Shown here: positions 53,501 to 62,795 of the stretch, one piece after another
Layout: every line of letters begins with the position of its first letter
How positions within the stretch are numbered: position 1 is the first letter of the stretch
Assembly: GCF_020360975.1 (NCBI RefSeq)
Contig: NW_025408673.1
Coordinates: 3,224,001-3,288,000 of the forward strand
DNA length: 64,000 nucleotides
Origin: Hirsutella rhossiliensis
Lineage: Eukaryota > Ascomycota > Sordariomycetes > Hypocreales > Ophiocordycipitaceae
Direction: 5' to 3'
The notes under the pieces: model-generated
What the model saw: the letters and a program-made list of their open reading frames with translations, nothing else
Told to the model about the DNA's origin: nothing
The model's database searches: none
Program-made: the position numbers and the translations under genes

Positions 53501-54243
53501 CTCGACAAGTCGTACCCGGGGCATCGTATCACGGCAGACACGACGGTCCATTTCGGCCGCCGGCGGGGATAATGCTGGAGTCGGAGACGACGAACGACGT
53601 TCACTTCGTCGGGATGCCGCCAGGCACGGTCCTGTTGACGCCCATGACGGTCAAAATACAGTGCCAGCGAAAGAGGCCGTGGCAGCAGAACGACGTCAGC
53701 CGAAAGGGCCTGCCCTGTACGGCAGCCTTCGCGTGCACAGACTATAAAGTGCAGGGCAGGACGCTCGAGCGTGTAGCTCTGGAGCTGCGGGGAACGCGGA
53801 CGTCAAACATCGACGGACGCGCCGTGTCCTCGCAGTGCGACCCGTACAGCCTGTACGTGCAGCTGTCTCGCTGCCCGACGCTGGACGGCATTATGCTGGT
53901 CTCGAAATTGCGGGAGAGGGACCTGGTGGGCAACAAGGTGCCAGACGAGATGACAGACGCAGAAGCGAGGCTGGGCCAGCTGAGCGACAAGACTGTCCGC
54001 GAGGCCTCGGGATGGCTAGACGTTGATTCCTGGACTCTAAAGGCACGGGCCTGGACGTGTAGCTATCGCGATGCCGGGCGCAGGGCGCTGGACGGCACCA
54101 TGCTCGTGTCAGGGGTGCGGGAGAGGGGGGGAAGCCGGGATTTAAAAGCTCTCCAATCAGCAGCCAAGATGGGTTCTCCAATCAGAAGCCAAGGGTTTCG
54201 AGGGTAAAGTAGGTTTGGGGGTTTTTGGGGTTTTTTTCGCGTC

Positions 54244-54826
54244 CAGAAGAGCCTTTTCGTTCCTCAAGGCATAAATCAGCCAATCAGAGGCGGAGGATGT
54301 GGGGGTGAAGCAGTCTGGGGCCTTTTTTCCCCGCGCGCTAATGAAGTCCTTTCGTTCCTCAAGGCATTCCGAAAGAGGAAATAAATCAGCCAATCAGAGG
54401 CGGAGGATGTGGGGGTGAAGCAGTCTGGGGCCTTTTTTCCCCGCGCGCTAATGAAGTCCTTTCGTTCCTTTCCTCAAGGCAAGTCCTTTCGTTCCTCAAG
54501 GCACCTTTCGTCACTCGTTCCTCGTTCCTCAAGGCACTAACGTTCCTCAAGGCATTTTTCTCCCCGGGGAGGAACCCTAAGAACCTTTCGTCACTCGTTC
54601 CTCGTTCCTCAAGGCAAGAAGTCCTTTCGTTCCTCAAAGGCACTAAGAAGTCCTTTCGTTCCTCAAGGCACGCGCTAAGAAGTCCTTTCGTTCCTCAAGG
54701 CAAGAAGCCTTTCGTTCCTCAAGGCAAATCAGCCAATCAGAGGCGGAGGATGTGGGGGTGAAGCAGTTTGGGGCCTTTTTTCCCCGCGCGCTAAGAAGTC
54801 CTTTCGTTCCTCAAGGCAAGGCACTG
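54244..54826 (+). repeat. Tandem array of Helitron 3' termini
   Basis: About twelve copies of CCTTTCGTTCCTCAAGGCA (hairpin CCTT...AAGG) follow one another at irregular spacing. Three longer units starting ATCAGCCAATCAGAGGCGGAGG and ending CCCCGCGCGCTAA...TTCGTTCCTCAAGGCA begin at about 54274, 54384 and 54728. Between two units (54365-54379) lies ATTCCGAAAGAGGAA, the 5' end of copy C, next to a 3' end. This looks like repeated end-to-end insertion or replication slippage at the termination signal. Confidence 0.8.
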
Positions 54827-55990
54827 TTCACAGAGCTGCAAGATTTGCCCATCCCCACCCTCAGAATCCTGATCAGCCCTCGCTTGGGACGCTGCCATTG
54901 CGGCAGCGAGCCCTTTGGTTTGACCCCCGAGAACGACTTGAGGCGGTGGGCAATCGTACCAGACCAATTCTGCTAATTGGGCATTCACAAATTCGAAGGC
55001 CTCGGCTGATTCAGAGGTTATAAACGCGAAAGCCAGAGGAAATGTCTTGCTTGTGTTTGTGATTCCCACTATGACGGATAAAGGCAAGTGGAGGCAATTG
55101 GTGTTGAACGTCGCATCGGTTTGCATGAGGAATCCGCTGACGAATCTTCTACCCAGGCGGATCTGCTCGGAAGAACAGAAGAACAGGTGCTCGAGTACCC
55201 TCGCTGTTCGTCGTCCTTGGTCGTCGAGAAGGTATTTGAAGAAGCAACGAACACGGAAGTCTTCGAACTCCAAACAAGTAAGCAAGAGGTCAAGCGCTTC
55301 TTGACTGCTGCGTCTTCCTTCAGACCGACTCAGGTTGTAGAACTCCTTTGCGGAAAGACAATTGCCTAAGCCGTGTTGGTCGAGAATCCGGGTTGATTCA
55401 GTCGCTGACAGGCCGGCAGTCCGATACACGAGGGCCAGATCGACTGCTGCAGCGCGATCTGGGATACGGGATCTATGACAGGCGTAATGGAAGGGATTTT
55501 GAAGTGGCGGATGCGTATGGTACGCGAAGGTGAAACCGGCCACCCAACCTTTCGCTCCTCCACCCTCCATGGCCGCTCCGGATAGTTCTGTAGGAGACAT
55601 AAAGACTGTAGGACACTCCTTGGCCTTGATGTATGCGAGCTCCTTCTTTCGGTCCCCTCCCTCTGTGACGGTGTTCGACAGCTTTCGCGTGTTTCGCGTG
55701 CCTCTACCGTGATGGAGGCAGTTCACTCGGAGACGGTCGCGTACCTTGCTGGCAGTGACGAGAGCAAAGCCCTGGGTGAAGGCATAGTCTTGGAACCAGC
55801 GAAGGGCGTGTGCGGCGTGACCGGCGGCAATAACCACTTAGCGCAATTGGCAGAGCAATTAACGCAAATGGGTATTGGGGATGATGGGCCGGTCGCTCAG
55901 TCGGGATGACAGTGGCGGGCAAGGATCCGTCCGTACAGCTCGAAGTTCTGGTTGACTCACGCCACGGCCGCGAGTCGGCGTTCAAGACTT
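54827..55990 (-). pseudogene. MULE transposase, C-terminally truncated
   Basis: The minus strand encodes an N-terminal FAR1/WRKY-GCM1-like DNA-binding region (WFQDYAFTQGFALVTASKVRDR, NTRKLS), a helical HTH-type segment (VDLALVYRTAGLSATESTRIL) and the start of the MULE catalytic domain (LGRRFVSGFLMQTDATFNTN, first Asp). The second catalytic block reads VVLGGQTKGL where GDQxKGL is usual, so the second Asp is lost. The frame then runs into Helitron terminal repeats at 54826, and the rest is missing. Mutator-like elements cut and paste DNA; this copy is inactive. Further upstream coding (to about 56084) is in another frame and uncertain. Confidence 0.75.
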
Positions 55991-56084
55991 GCGAGTCTGG
56001 GATGGCCGACAGTAGGTCAAGATAATGGCGGGATTTGAGTTGGGATCGCCAGTCTGCACGTTGACGGGTGAGTTGGGATGACAA

Positions 56085-56720
56085 ACATGAACATTGAGGG
56101 GCCGGTAGCCATGCCCGATCTTCCGATTGCAGAAACCATACGCGGCGGGTGTTTCAGTTGAGCGGATCATCTGCAAGTGCATAGACGACCGGGACAAGGT
56201 CAGGTTTGAGCCTCGTCCGACTTTACTCAGCGGAGGGACAAGACTCATGATTGTTTACTATCCTTGGAGTAGGGACCGCTTAACAATCCACCGCTTTCCG
56301 CTATCCATCCAACAAAAATGGAGAAAGCAGACCGTGAGCTCCGTTCATTGGCTACATCCTCGAGTCATACCAGATTCCTAGGGAAGTACTCAACACAAAA
56401 GCGGTCCCTAAATTACTTGTTAATAAAAATGTAGAAATTCTGGTAATTAGGCGTGTGGAGAAGTCATACACTTAGGCGAGGAAGCCAAGTACATTTCCCG
56501 CTTCAATTGGCTAGTAATCTCGCAGGGGGGTAAGTACCATCTTTTTCCCTGGCAGCGAACCCCCCCCCGTGCTTGATGTTCAAGCGCGGGGACGGCCCCT
56601 GGGCTCCGCTCTCCTCAACAGATTCGAATCGTGGGTTTCAGTCTCCATAATTCTCGCGCCGGATTTGAGCACTGCTATACGGTAAATAGTTAACAAATTG
56701 AGAAGGATGAAACGCAGACA
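56085..56720. other. Intergenic, no recognised gene
   Basis: AT-richer sequence with a C-run (56571-56579) and an inverted GTGCTTGATGTTCAAGCGC block. It separates the MULE remnant from the enterotoxin-like gene. Confidence 0.4.
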
Positions 56721-56726
56721 ACTAGG

Positions 56727-56734
56727 TATAAAAG
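56727..56734 (+). promoter_or_regulatory. TATA box upstream of the enterotoxin-like gene
   Basis: TATAAAAG lies about 310 bp before the ATG at 57041. The distance leaves room for a 5' untranslated region or an unrecognised leader exon. Confidence 0.45.
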
Positions 56735-57040
56735 AGAAGAACATCAGGACGCCAATCTACCACATGTCACACAGACTAAGTGCCATAACTGTCAATTGCG
56801 CACCACTTGCTGGAGCGCGCGTTCTACTTTTGGTGCAATACCACACATGGAAGGACATCGCTCTACGATATCTACTGCTCAGTATTACAATCCAAAACTT
56901 GATTTCAACTCACGAACTTGCATACCTAACACTTTGCTTACCGACAACATTTTGATCAAAAACAAAAACGCGCCGCCACTCATTCCCTCTCATACTGGCA
57001 GGGTGGCTGGCTACTCGTCCAATGCCTTGGGGTCTATGGC

Positions 57041-58099
57041 ATGGAACGGCCACTTCCAGAGTTTGTCTACCGAGGGGACAGTCGCTCTCTCGCGGATATA
57101 CAATCTGCAAAGGGATTTTTACCTCCAGGCGGTCTTAAACTTTCTGAAGAAGGATTAAGTCTATATAAACATCAGGAGGGTAAAAATTATGCAAAAACAA
57201 ACTATGTCTCGACTGCACGTACAATAACAGCCGCAAGCAGTTTCGGCATACATCGGTACAAAATCAAGGCGACGCCGAATATGGTTGATATGAACAAAAG
57301 TCTCGGTTTTGGTGCGGGAAAGGGCCATGAGAACGAATGGGCGGCGCTTGGTGGGATTCCCGTTGACCAAATAGTAGGCGAAGTTGACGGGCAAGGCAAG
57401 ATGATAATGGAAAACAAACTTTACAACGAGAAGAAGTACGCAGGTCTTCGCGCTGGCGGTGCACATGAGGAACTTGCTGGCTTTCCGAAGACCGGATTCA
57501 CCGGAAAGGGTTCCGAACGCTGGAACGAACCGCAGTATAGTGGATTCAGAGACACGCCTATGCTCAAATCCGTCGAGACTATACCAACAAACACCGGAGA
57601 GCTTTGGGGTAGAATTTACAAAAGAAGTGGTGGCTCAACCAGCTGTGTGATGCAACTGGAGATGGATGAAAATCAATCAGCCAAAGAAGCCAACAAGAAC
57701 CAAGGGGACAACAAGAACCAAGAGGCCAACAAGAACCAACAGGCCAACAAGAATCAAGAGGCGCCCGAAGAAAAGCCCGCCAAGCCCGCAGCAAAGCAGC
57801 CCAAGAGGTCCGGAGCCACCATATTAGGAGGTTCTGCCCTTGCTATTGGTGGTGCTATTCCAGAATGTCTTGAAAATCTTGGTCTTAAACGCGGTGCTGC
57901 TCGTCATCTTTTTCCTGAATCTTGGAGAAAATGGCTTATTGAGCATGGTACCCGTGCCCGCCCACACTTTAAGGGGATTCGCTTTGGCTCACCCACTAAA
58001 GTGGGTGCTTTCCCGCGAGAGTGGGAAGATGCTCGAAACGCATCGACACCATGTTGGCAAACCACTCAATCCTGGCAATCGGTTGCTCAATTCAGTTGA
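57041..58099 (+). CDS. Heat-labile-enterotoxin-like ADP-ribosyltransferase
   Basis: The 352-codon frame encodes an R-S-E-type mono-ADP-ribosyltransferase of the heat-labile enterotoxin A / pertussis-like family, which transfers ADP-ribose from NAD+ to target proteins. The NAD-binding arginine lies in VYRGDSRS (R11). The Ser-Thr block is YVSTAR (57-59, S-T-A instead of the usual S-T-S). The catalytic E-x-E is HENEW (E97, E99). The domain covers about residues 1-200. An NKNQ-rich repeat follows (about 215-240), then a Lys/Pro linker, a hydrophobic Gly/Ala stretch (258-274) and a basic tail. No signal peptide precedes residue 1; since these proteins are normally secreted, an upstream leader exon (between the TATA box and 57041, acceptor near CTGGCAG 57000) or N-terminal loss is possible. 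The family is expanded in insect-associated fungi. Left flanks are transposons. Confidence 0.8.
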   Translation: MERPLPEFVYRGDSRSLADIQSAKGFLPPGGLKLSEEGLSLYKHQEGKNYAKTNYVSTARTITAASSFGIHRYKIKATPNMVDMNKSLGFGAGKGHENEWAALGGIPVDQIVGEVDGQGKMIMENKLYNEKKYAGLRAGGAHEELAGFPKTGFTGKGSERWNEPQYSGFRDTPMLKSVETIPTNTGELWGRIYKRSGGSTSCVMQLEMDENQSAKEANKNQGDNKNQEANKNQQANKNQEAPEEKPAKPAAKQPKRSGATILGGSALAIGGAIPECLENLGLKRGAARHLFPESWRKWLIEHGTRARPHFKGIRFGSPTKVGAFPREWEDARNASTPCWQTTQSWQSVAQFS

Positions 58100-58106
58100 G
58101 CAACCG
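58080..58106. terminator. Perfect 11-bp stem-loop across the enterotoxin-like stop codon
   Basis: CGGTTGCTCAA - TTCAG - TTGAGCAACCG forms an uninterrupted hairpin. The TGA stop (58097-58099) lies in the second arm. It may be an RNA 3'-end structure or a small palindrome. The function is inferred only from structure. Confidence 0.4.
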
Positions 58107-58187
58107 GCAACTCAACCAACGCAATCGTCTGTCTGCTGAATAAGCCGGCAATTCAATTTGATATTCAGTTGATTGACGGAATTGTAG

Positions 58188-58213
58188 GTATGTATGTATG
58201 TATGTATGTATGT
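58188..58213 (+). repeat. (GTAT)n microsatellite
   Basis: About six GTAT units in perfect tandem. Confidence 0.9.
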
Positions 58214-58882
58214 GTTGGCAGGTCTCTTTGCATGCAAAGGGTGGGTATCGCACGGAGGATGAGCAAGTGGGCATAAAGATCAGGGACTGGAAGACTCTTG
58301 ATTCTGCTATCTAAGGTGGGAAAGAGGCGAGATCTTTATAGACTGCCTGAATATGAGAATGGAAGGGAATGGTAGTGAATGGAAGCATCTGATCAGATCA
58401 TCTGGAAGCCACTGATGCGTTGATGATGCCTCCTAGAAGTTTCTGTGGGGAAATGTGGAAACGGACTGTGCGAATAGGGGGTCAGACTGTTGGAGGCTGA
58501 TATCCTATGTGTGACAGTGGGGTTAACCGGTGTGTTGTATTCGTCTATGTTCTGCTCTTCAAGGGAGGGAGGAGGCCACGATGCTAGCTATGTGGCCTCA
58601 TCCGTACACGTGACAGCGCACGTGAGCTAGCTAGATGAGTACAATAGATTACTACAATTCCCACACTGGCAACTTTTCTTTTGCTATGAGAAGCATAGCA
58701 ATGATCCATCCAGGTTCAAACGAGAAGAAAGACCTAGTTGTGTAGGTCATGATAACTGTGCCGTTGTGGCTGTTCAAAGTCCGGTTGTGTGGACTACCCA
58801 CAATAGGGATCCTAGGGAACGGACGAAAGAAAGACGGGCTAATTGACTGCAATGACGATTTAATCATTGGCGTCACAAGTGA
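58214..58882. other. No recognised gene
   Basis: AT-richer spacer without convincing coding frames or repeats. Confidence 0.4.
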
Positions 58883-59441
58883 TCAAGGGCGTTGGACGTA
58901 TCCTTCCATTCGAATTGTCAGACTGTTGGTATCGATGAGGCGTTCCAGGGCTCGGTTCGGTGATGCCTTTGTCATAGCATCAGCTGGATTGTCTGCACCG
59001 TTGATCCAACGAATCTCTGCGATCTCTCGTTGCTCGTACGACTGACGAAGGGCCATAATGTCGATCATCAATCGCTTCTCCTTCGTTGTGCCTAGTTTGA
59101 TAAGACATTCGTAGAGAGAGTACGAGTCCGTACAGACGATCAGAGGGATAGAAGGAAGTCCGAGACGGTCAGTGATCATCTTTAAAGTCGTTGATACCGA
59201 TATGCCAATGTCGAATCCATTGACCATTCCGTAGATTTCTGAGGCCAAAACGCTTCGAGTTATCCTTTTGCATCTAGTTGAACTCCAGTGGATAATATTA
59301 CCGTTAATCCTGAACTCTTTCTCTTTGTGGTCAGTCTCGTTAGCAAGGACAATAACGTAACCGAGTTGTGAGGATAGGTCCTTGTTGTTTGCAAACGATC
59401 CGTCTGTAAAGATCAAAAGCTTTGCGGTGGCGAGATCAAGT
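58883..59441 (-). pseudogene. Ty1/copia RNase H fragment, left copy
   Basis: The minus strand encodes the C-terminal RNase H of a copia Pol: LIFTDGSFANNKDLSSQLGY (catalytic Asp), SVLASEIYGMVNGFD (Glu), LIVCTDSYSLYECL (Asp) and WINGADNPADAMTKASPN, ending at a stop at 58883. The frame is uninterrupted over 177 codons. Upstream reverse transcriptase, integrase and LTR are absent, because homology stops at the Crypton boundary at 59441. Confidence 0.8.
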
Positions 59442-59867
59442 GGATGTCACAGGTCCGGCTTTGGTGGGCGGTCAGCGGATTACCCCGCAGATTACCGCCG
59501 ATTACCCGCTTGCCCTTGACATCACCTCTGCCGGGTTGATGTCATCTTCGGAGCGCCATAAAGCGCGAAAGCCGGGACCGACGACGACAAAACCAGTTCG
59601 ACTGGATAGCCTGCGTTTGTGCGATCAGAATGCACCCTGTCTAAGGTCCTACATCCTGTCGGTTGCGAGGTTGCGGTGATTTGAAGCATTTTCTAGCCTT
59701 GACGCGCTGGAGCTACAGCGGCGCTTAGCGGATGCATACCCTGTCTACAGGCCACTACCGCTGACTGTAGCGACGCAGCCCCTGACGGCCTGGGGGCACT
59801 TTCGCCGCCAAGGTCCTCGTCATTCTATCAGACGGGTGTTCAAAATCACTGCGCCATCGACTTTTCG

Positions 59868-62510
59868 CTACCACCGACGTTGAATTGCCCCGACGCACGT
59901 TTGTGTCCCTTTTTCGCCTTGCCTGTCCTTTCGGATGGCCTTGAACAACTTATCCAAAGAGCTGGGTCCACGTTCTTCGTCCATTTGCCTCGCCACGATA
60001 TCTTCAGTTAAGCCGTCCGACTGGGCCCGCCTCCGAACCTCATCGACGATGATCTTGCGCGTGGAAAAGTAATTCTTCTCTGCAGATGGCCGCCATCGAG
60101 CACCCCAGTCTCGCTCAAGAGAATCCACAGAAGGCATTTCGCCCCAGCCCTGCCGCCAGAGACGCAGCAGCTCCTGTACAGATTTGACAGAACGGGGGAG
60201 CTTGAAGCTCGGAGGTTCGCGCGGCCCAGGCGGCTCGCCATGCGCTCTTCCCTGGGGGGCTTGCCCCTGGCCCGCTTGCACCATTCCCTGCTGCTGCTCT
60301 AGAGAGAGCGGAGCGTATGTCGGACCGCCCGCTTGCGAAGGGCCTATCTCGGACCTGAGGACCGTCTCTCGTGGAGCGCGGCGCCTCTGTTGATGAGCTC
60401 CCGCGATCTCCGCATGTTGACCTGCAGCACCTTGGCCGGGGCTGAAGGTGACGGTGTAGGTGGCCTGCGCAAACTCATCCAACTTTGTGCATAGTTCGTA
60501 AGAAGCCCCCAAAAGGTCTAGATGTCTTCGCTCAGCTAACTGCTCGGCTGCGACCTGTTGAGTCAGTACTGTGCGCAGCTTCTCCGCAACCACCGGGATC
60601 GCTTTTGAATGACCGTGGTATGGCTGTCTTCGTGGTCCCGTGTGCATGTGTCTTGAACTTTGCTGGCGAACGCTTCAAACTCGGGGCAAGAGAAGACCGG
60701 ATCCTGAAAGATAGGATGGTCGGGGTAGGACTCGCGAAGGAAGACAGCGTCCTGCAGGAGCACCTCTCGAAGCCACTCCAGGAGTTCCAAGAAGGCGCCG
60801 GCGGCCATGTTCTGCTCCACCCCAGATCTGAGAAAGGGCTACTGTGGGCCTCTTTCCATTTGTCGAGTTGAGGCCAGACCTGCACGAGTAGCACCACAGG
60901 CGGCCTCACGGTGGCCCGGGCACGAAATAAGACCCCGACCATTCAGGGTCAAAGTCGGCCACGGCCCTCATGAATTCGAAAGGCAGGGAAGTCAGATAGC
61001 AGCCGGTCATTTGGTCTCCGTTATTCCAACGACCGGCTCGGCGGATCTGTATAGTTCGGGTCAGCCCAGGCCAGGGGGTTGGCGGCTTGCCTAGGGCAGA
61101 TGACATGCCTGGCCTTCATCCACTCGGCCATGTCGGCGTTTTGCGTCGCCGCCACTCTAGGCGCGTGGCTGACCTTGGAGACCTTGATGCCGGCCTTCTT
61201 GTAGAACCTGGACGTCCATTCTCGGGCAGTCTGGCCCGACAACGGAGCTGTATATTCGGTGAGTGAAAGGGTCGATGCACCTCTGAGTTATGGGATTCCG
61301 GTGAATGCCATCACGCTTACCTTGAGGCTCCTTCGCCGATCGGCGGAGCACCTTCGTTTCATACCAGTCTTCGCTTCTTTGGAAGACCGGAAACCTTTCC
61401 GCCTTTTCTACCTGCCAGCGCCAGAAAAGCCAGAACGCGAGGGCGCCGATGAGACAAGATCGCGGATCTCGATGCCGCAAAGCAGATCCATACTCCATGC
61501 GGCCGTGCTGGTTGGTCTTCCCACAGTTCATCACGACAACCAGCGCCTTTGTGGTATACCCTGGGCCTTGAAGCCCTCGTTGGGTAAGTCCAGGGAAAGC
61601 AGTCTGCCAACTCCATCGGCAGGCGGTTGCCGGACCGCAGCAGCATGTGGTTCCCGAGCAGAAAGTCCACCTGCGTCCTCAGGGCGCAGGCGATCTCTCT
61701 CTCGGACCATGCCACGTTGGTGTGGTCGGGTATCTGCGCCGGCGCATACACATCTCTCAGAGTTCCAACTCCCTGTCCATGTATTCCTTCCTCTTCCGGC
61801 TCCAAGTCGTTGCAAGAATGCTGCGTTTGAGCGCCTTCAGTGCCACTCCCTGTGGCCGGGCCGCAGGATTGACTCCCGGCTCTTCTGCTCGTCGTAAAGC
61901 TTCTGTATGGCCGAGACGTAGCCCCGTACAGTATTATACTGTAGTTTGAGCGTGGACTCATACAACTCCAAGTCGGAGTCTGACTCGTATTCGCTACCTC
62001 CGCCGCCTACAACGATGGTATCTGCTGGGGAAGCTGGGTGTTAGTATGATGGGCTGGCTCAGTCCGACGACCACATCCCGTGATCAACATCTGTTACCTG
62101 ATGGTGCTCTGCGTCTTTCACGGCCCTCTTGGCTTCCTGAGCCTCGAGGTGTCGTTTTCTTTCATCGGCGACCCTCTTTCCTTTCTTTGGAGGACGTGAT
62201 GCCACTACCTCCTTCATGAAGAGCAAGAGCTTTCCTTCATCGACCAGGTCTCCCGGTAGCTGTTGGCCCTGTGGTACCGAGGCCGGCCAAACGTCCGGGA
62301 TCGCAGGCCAGTTGGCTTGACACCACTCCTGTGAGGCAGTCAATGCATGGATCTACATGAAGATTGCAGGGCGCGCATGCGGCTTGCCTTCCATTCTTCC
62401 TGCTTGGGACGATAATTTCGCTTCGTATTCTTCGGCTGGGTGTTCTCCAGATCTAACAGGTAGTGCTCAATGGCCGCCCTGACCCGGGGATCCTCTATCG
62501 CGTTTGACAT
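59868..62510 (-). pseudogene. Crypton tyrosine recombinase with GCR1_C domain
   Basis: It starts at ATG 62510 (MSNAIEDPRVRAAIEHYLLDLENTQP). The N-terminal SAM-like/core-binding part includes NTKRNYRPKQEEWK, DLVDEGKLLLFMKEV and, near 61950, LKLQYNTVRGY. The catalytic part is spread over several frames: RHRDPRSCLIGALAFWLFWRW (about 61460-61400), HAPRVAATQNAD (about 61165-61130), then IRRAGRWNNGDQMTGCYLTSLP (about 61040-60980), which contains the presumed catalytic Tyr. The C-terminal GCR1_C DNA-binding domain is intact in a 259-codon frame (60647-59868: SVKSVQELLRLWRQGWGEMPSV, ARWRPSAEKNYFSTRKIIVDEV, SLDKLFKAIRKDRQ). Multiple frameshifts inactivate it. This class integrates and excises circular DNA by site-specific recombination. 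Confidence 0.78.
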
Positions 62511-62542
62511 GGTGCAGGCGGTCGCCGTCGCGACGGTGGCAA

Positions 62543-62583
62543 TGGAGGAGGGGGGGGAGGGGGGGGGGGGGAGGGGGGGGGAG
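62543..62583 (+). repeat. Poly-G/GA tract
   Basis: Long G-runs broken only by single As lie in the 5' region of the Crypton gene on the opposite strand. G-quadruplex formation is possible and assembly error is a risk here. Confidence 0.85.
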
Positions 62584-62795
62584 CGCAACGCGCGTGAGCG
62601 AGACCGAAATCGAAGGTCTCGCGCAGGGCCCCGCGGGCGTGGACCTTCGATTTTGCCGTCCGATGGCGGTAATCCGACTAAGAAAACGCCAGCCCCGCAG
62701 GGCCGGGCCTTCGAAAACGACATGGTTTTGCATGGGGCGGGGCGGTAATCCGATTACCGGATGACCGGTCAGCCGGCCCCGGGACCTGTGACACC

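Larger units (their letters stand above)
47196..54027 (+). pseudogene. Helitron Rep-helicase, copy C
   Basis: The N-terminus (start uncertain, about 47196) contains APRFRPIEAK and a three-unit tandem repeat (47641-48062). The domains are ELQAEDLASVLLYLEGEF; the DUF6570 region in a long intact 332-codon frame (48401-49399: GCEHMFPDELKGL, RYPRHVKGHITVFPNN); the Rep HUH part in an intact 281-codon frame (49589-50434: LHVHGLLWLQGN); an intron at 50429-50500; the Y2 motif broken by a one-base deletion near 50886; the Walker A region with one base missing near 52510; helicase blocks SRMDWQEKDVLVIDEVSMLG (about 52750), NHNTHQGLKLVNGAGY (53440) and DYKVQGRTLERVALEL (about 53740); and motif VI YVQLSRCPTLDG. 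Fewer breaks than A and B in the N-terminal half. Confidence 0.84.
45109..54826 (+). mobile_element. Helitron copy C (Helitron2-like, diverged)
   Basis: It begins ATTCCGAAAGAGGAAGG and soon carries GCCTTGAGGAACGAAA (45149-45164), the exact inverse complement of the 3' terminal TTTCGTTCCTCAAGGC. These are 16-bp asymmetric terminal inverted repeats. Gene content is one divergent accessory gene and one Rep-helicase gene. It lacks the duplicated accessory gene of A and B and differs from them far more than they differ from each other. Its right end runs into a tandem array of termini (54244-54826) and stops inside a MULE transposase. Confidence 0.8.
59445..62793 (-). mobile_element. Crypton-like tyrosine-recombinase element with short inverted ends
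   Basis: The segment is bounded by perfect 12-bp inverted repeats TGTCACAGGTCC (59445-59456) and GGACCTGTGACA (62782-62793). Inside both ends are three GATTACC/GGTAATC words (59477-59506 and about 62666-62757, the latter including the palindrome GGTAATCCGATTACC). It contains one minus-strand YR/GCR1_C gene. Both outer flanks are copia sequence in opposite orientations. No target duplication was found. Inverted ends are unexpected for a Crypton. Confidence 0.6.

Noticed and set aside
54244..54826. Regularly recurring direct repeats resembling a CRISPR array
   Set aside because: Spacing is irregular, the repeats are Helitron termini that match the ends of copy C, and the host is a eukaryote.
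59868..62510. Tyrosine recombinase as a Starship captain (DUF3435)
   Set aside because: The gene carries a GCR1_C domain and Crypton-type motifs, and the element is only about 3.3 kb with inverted ends. No captain-type features were seen.
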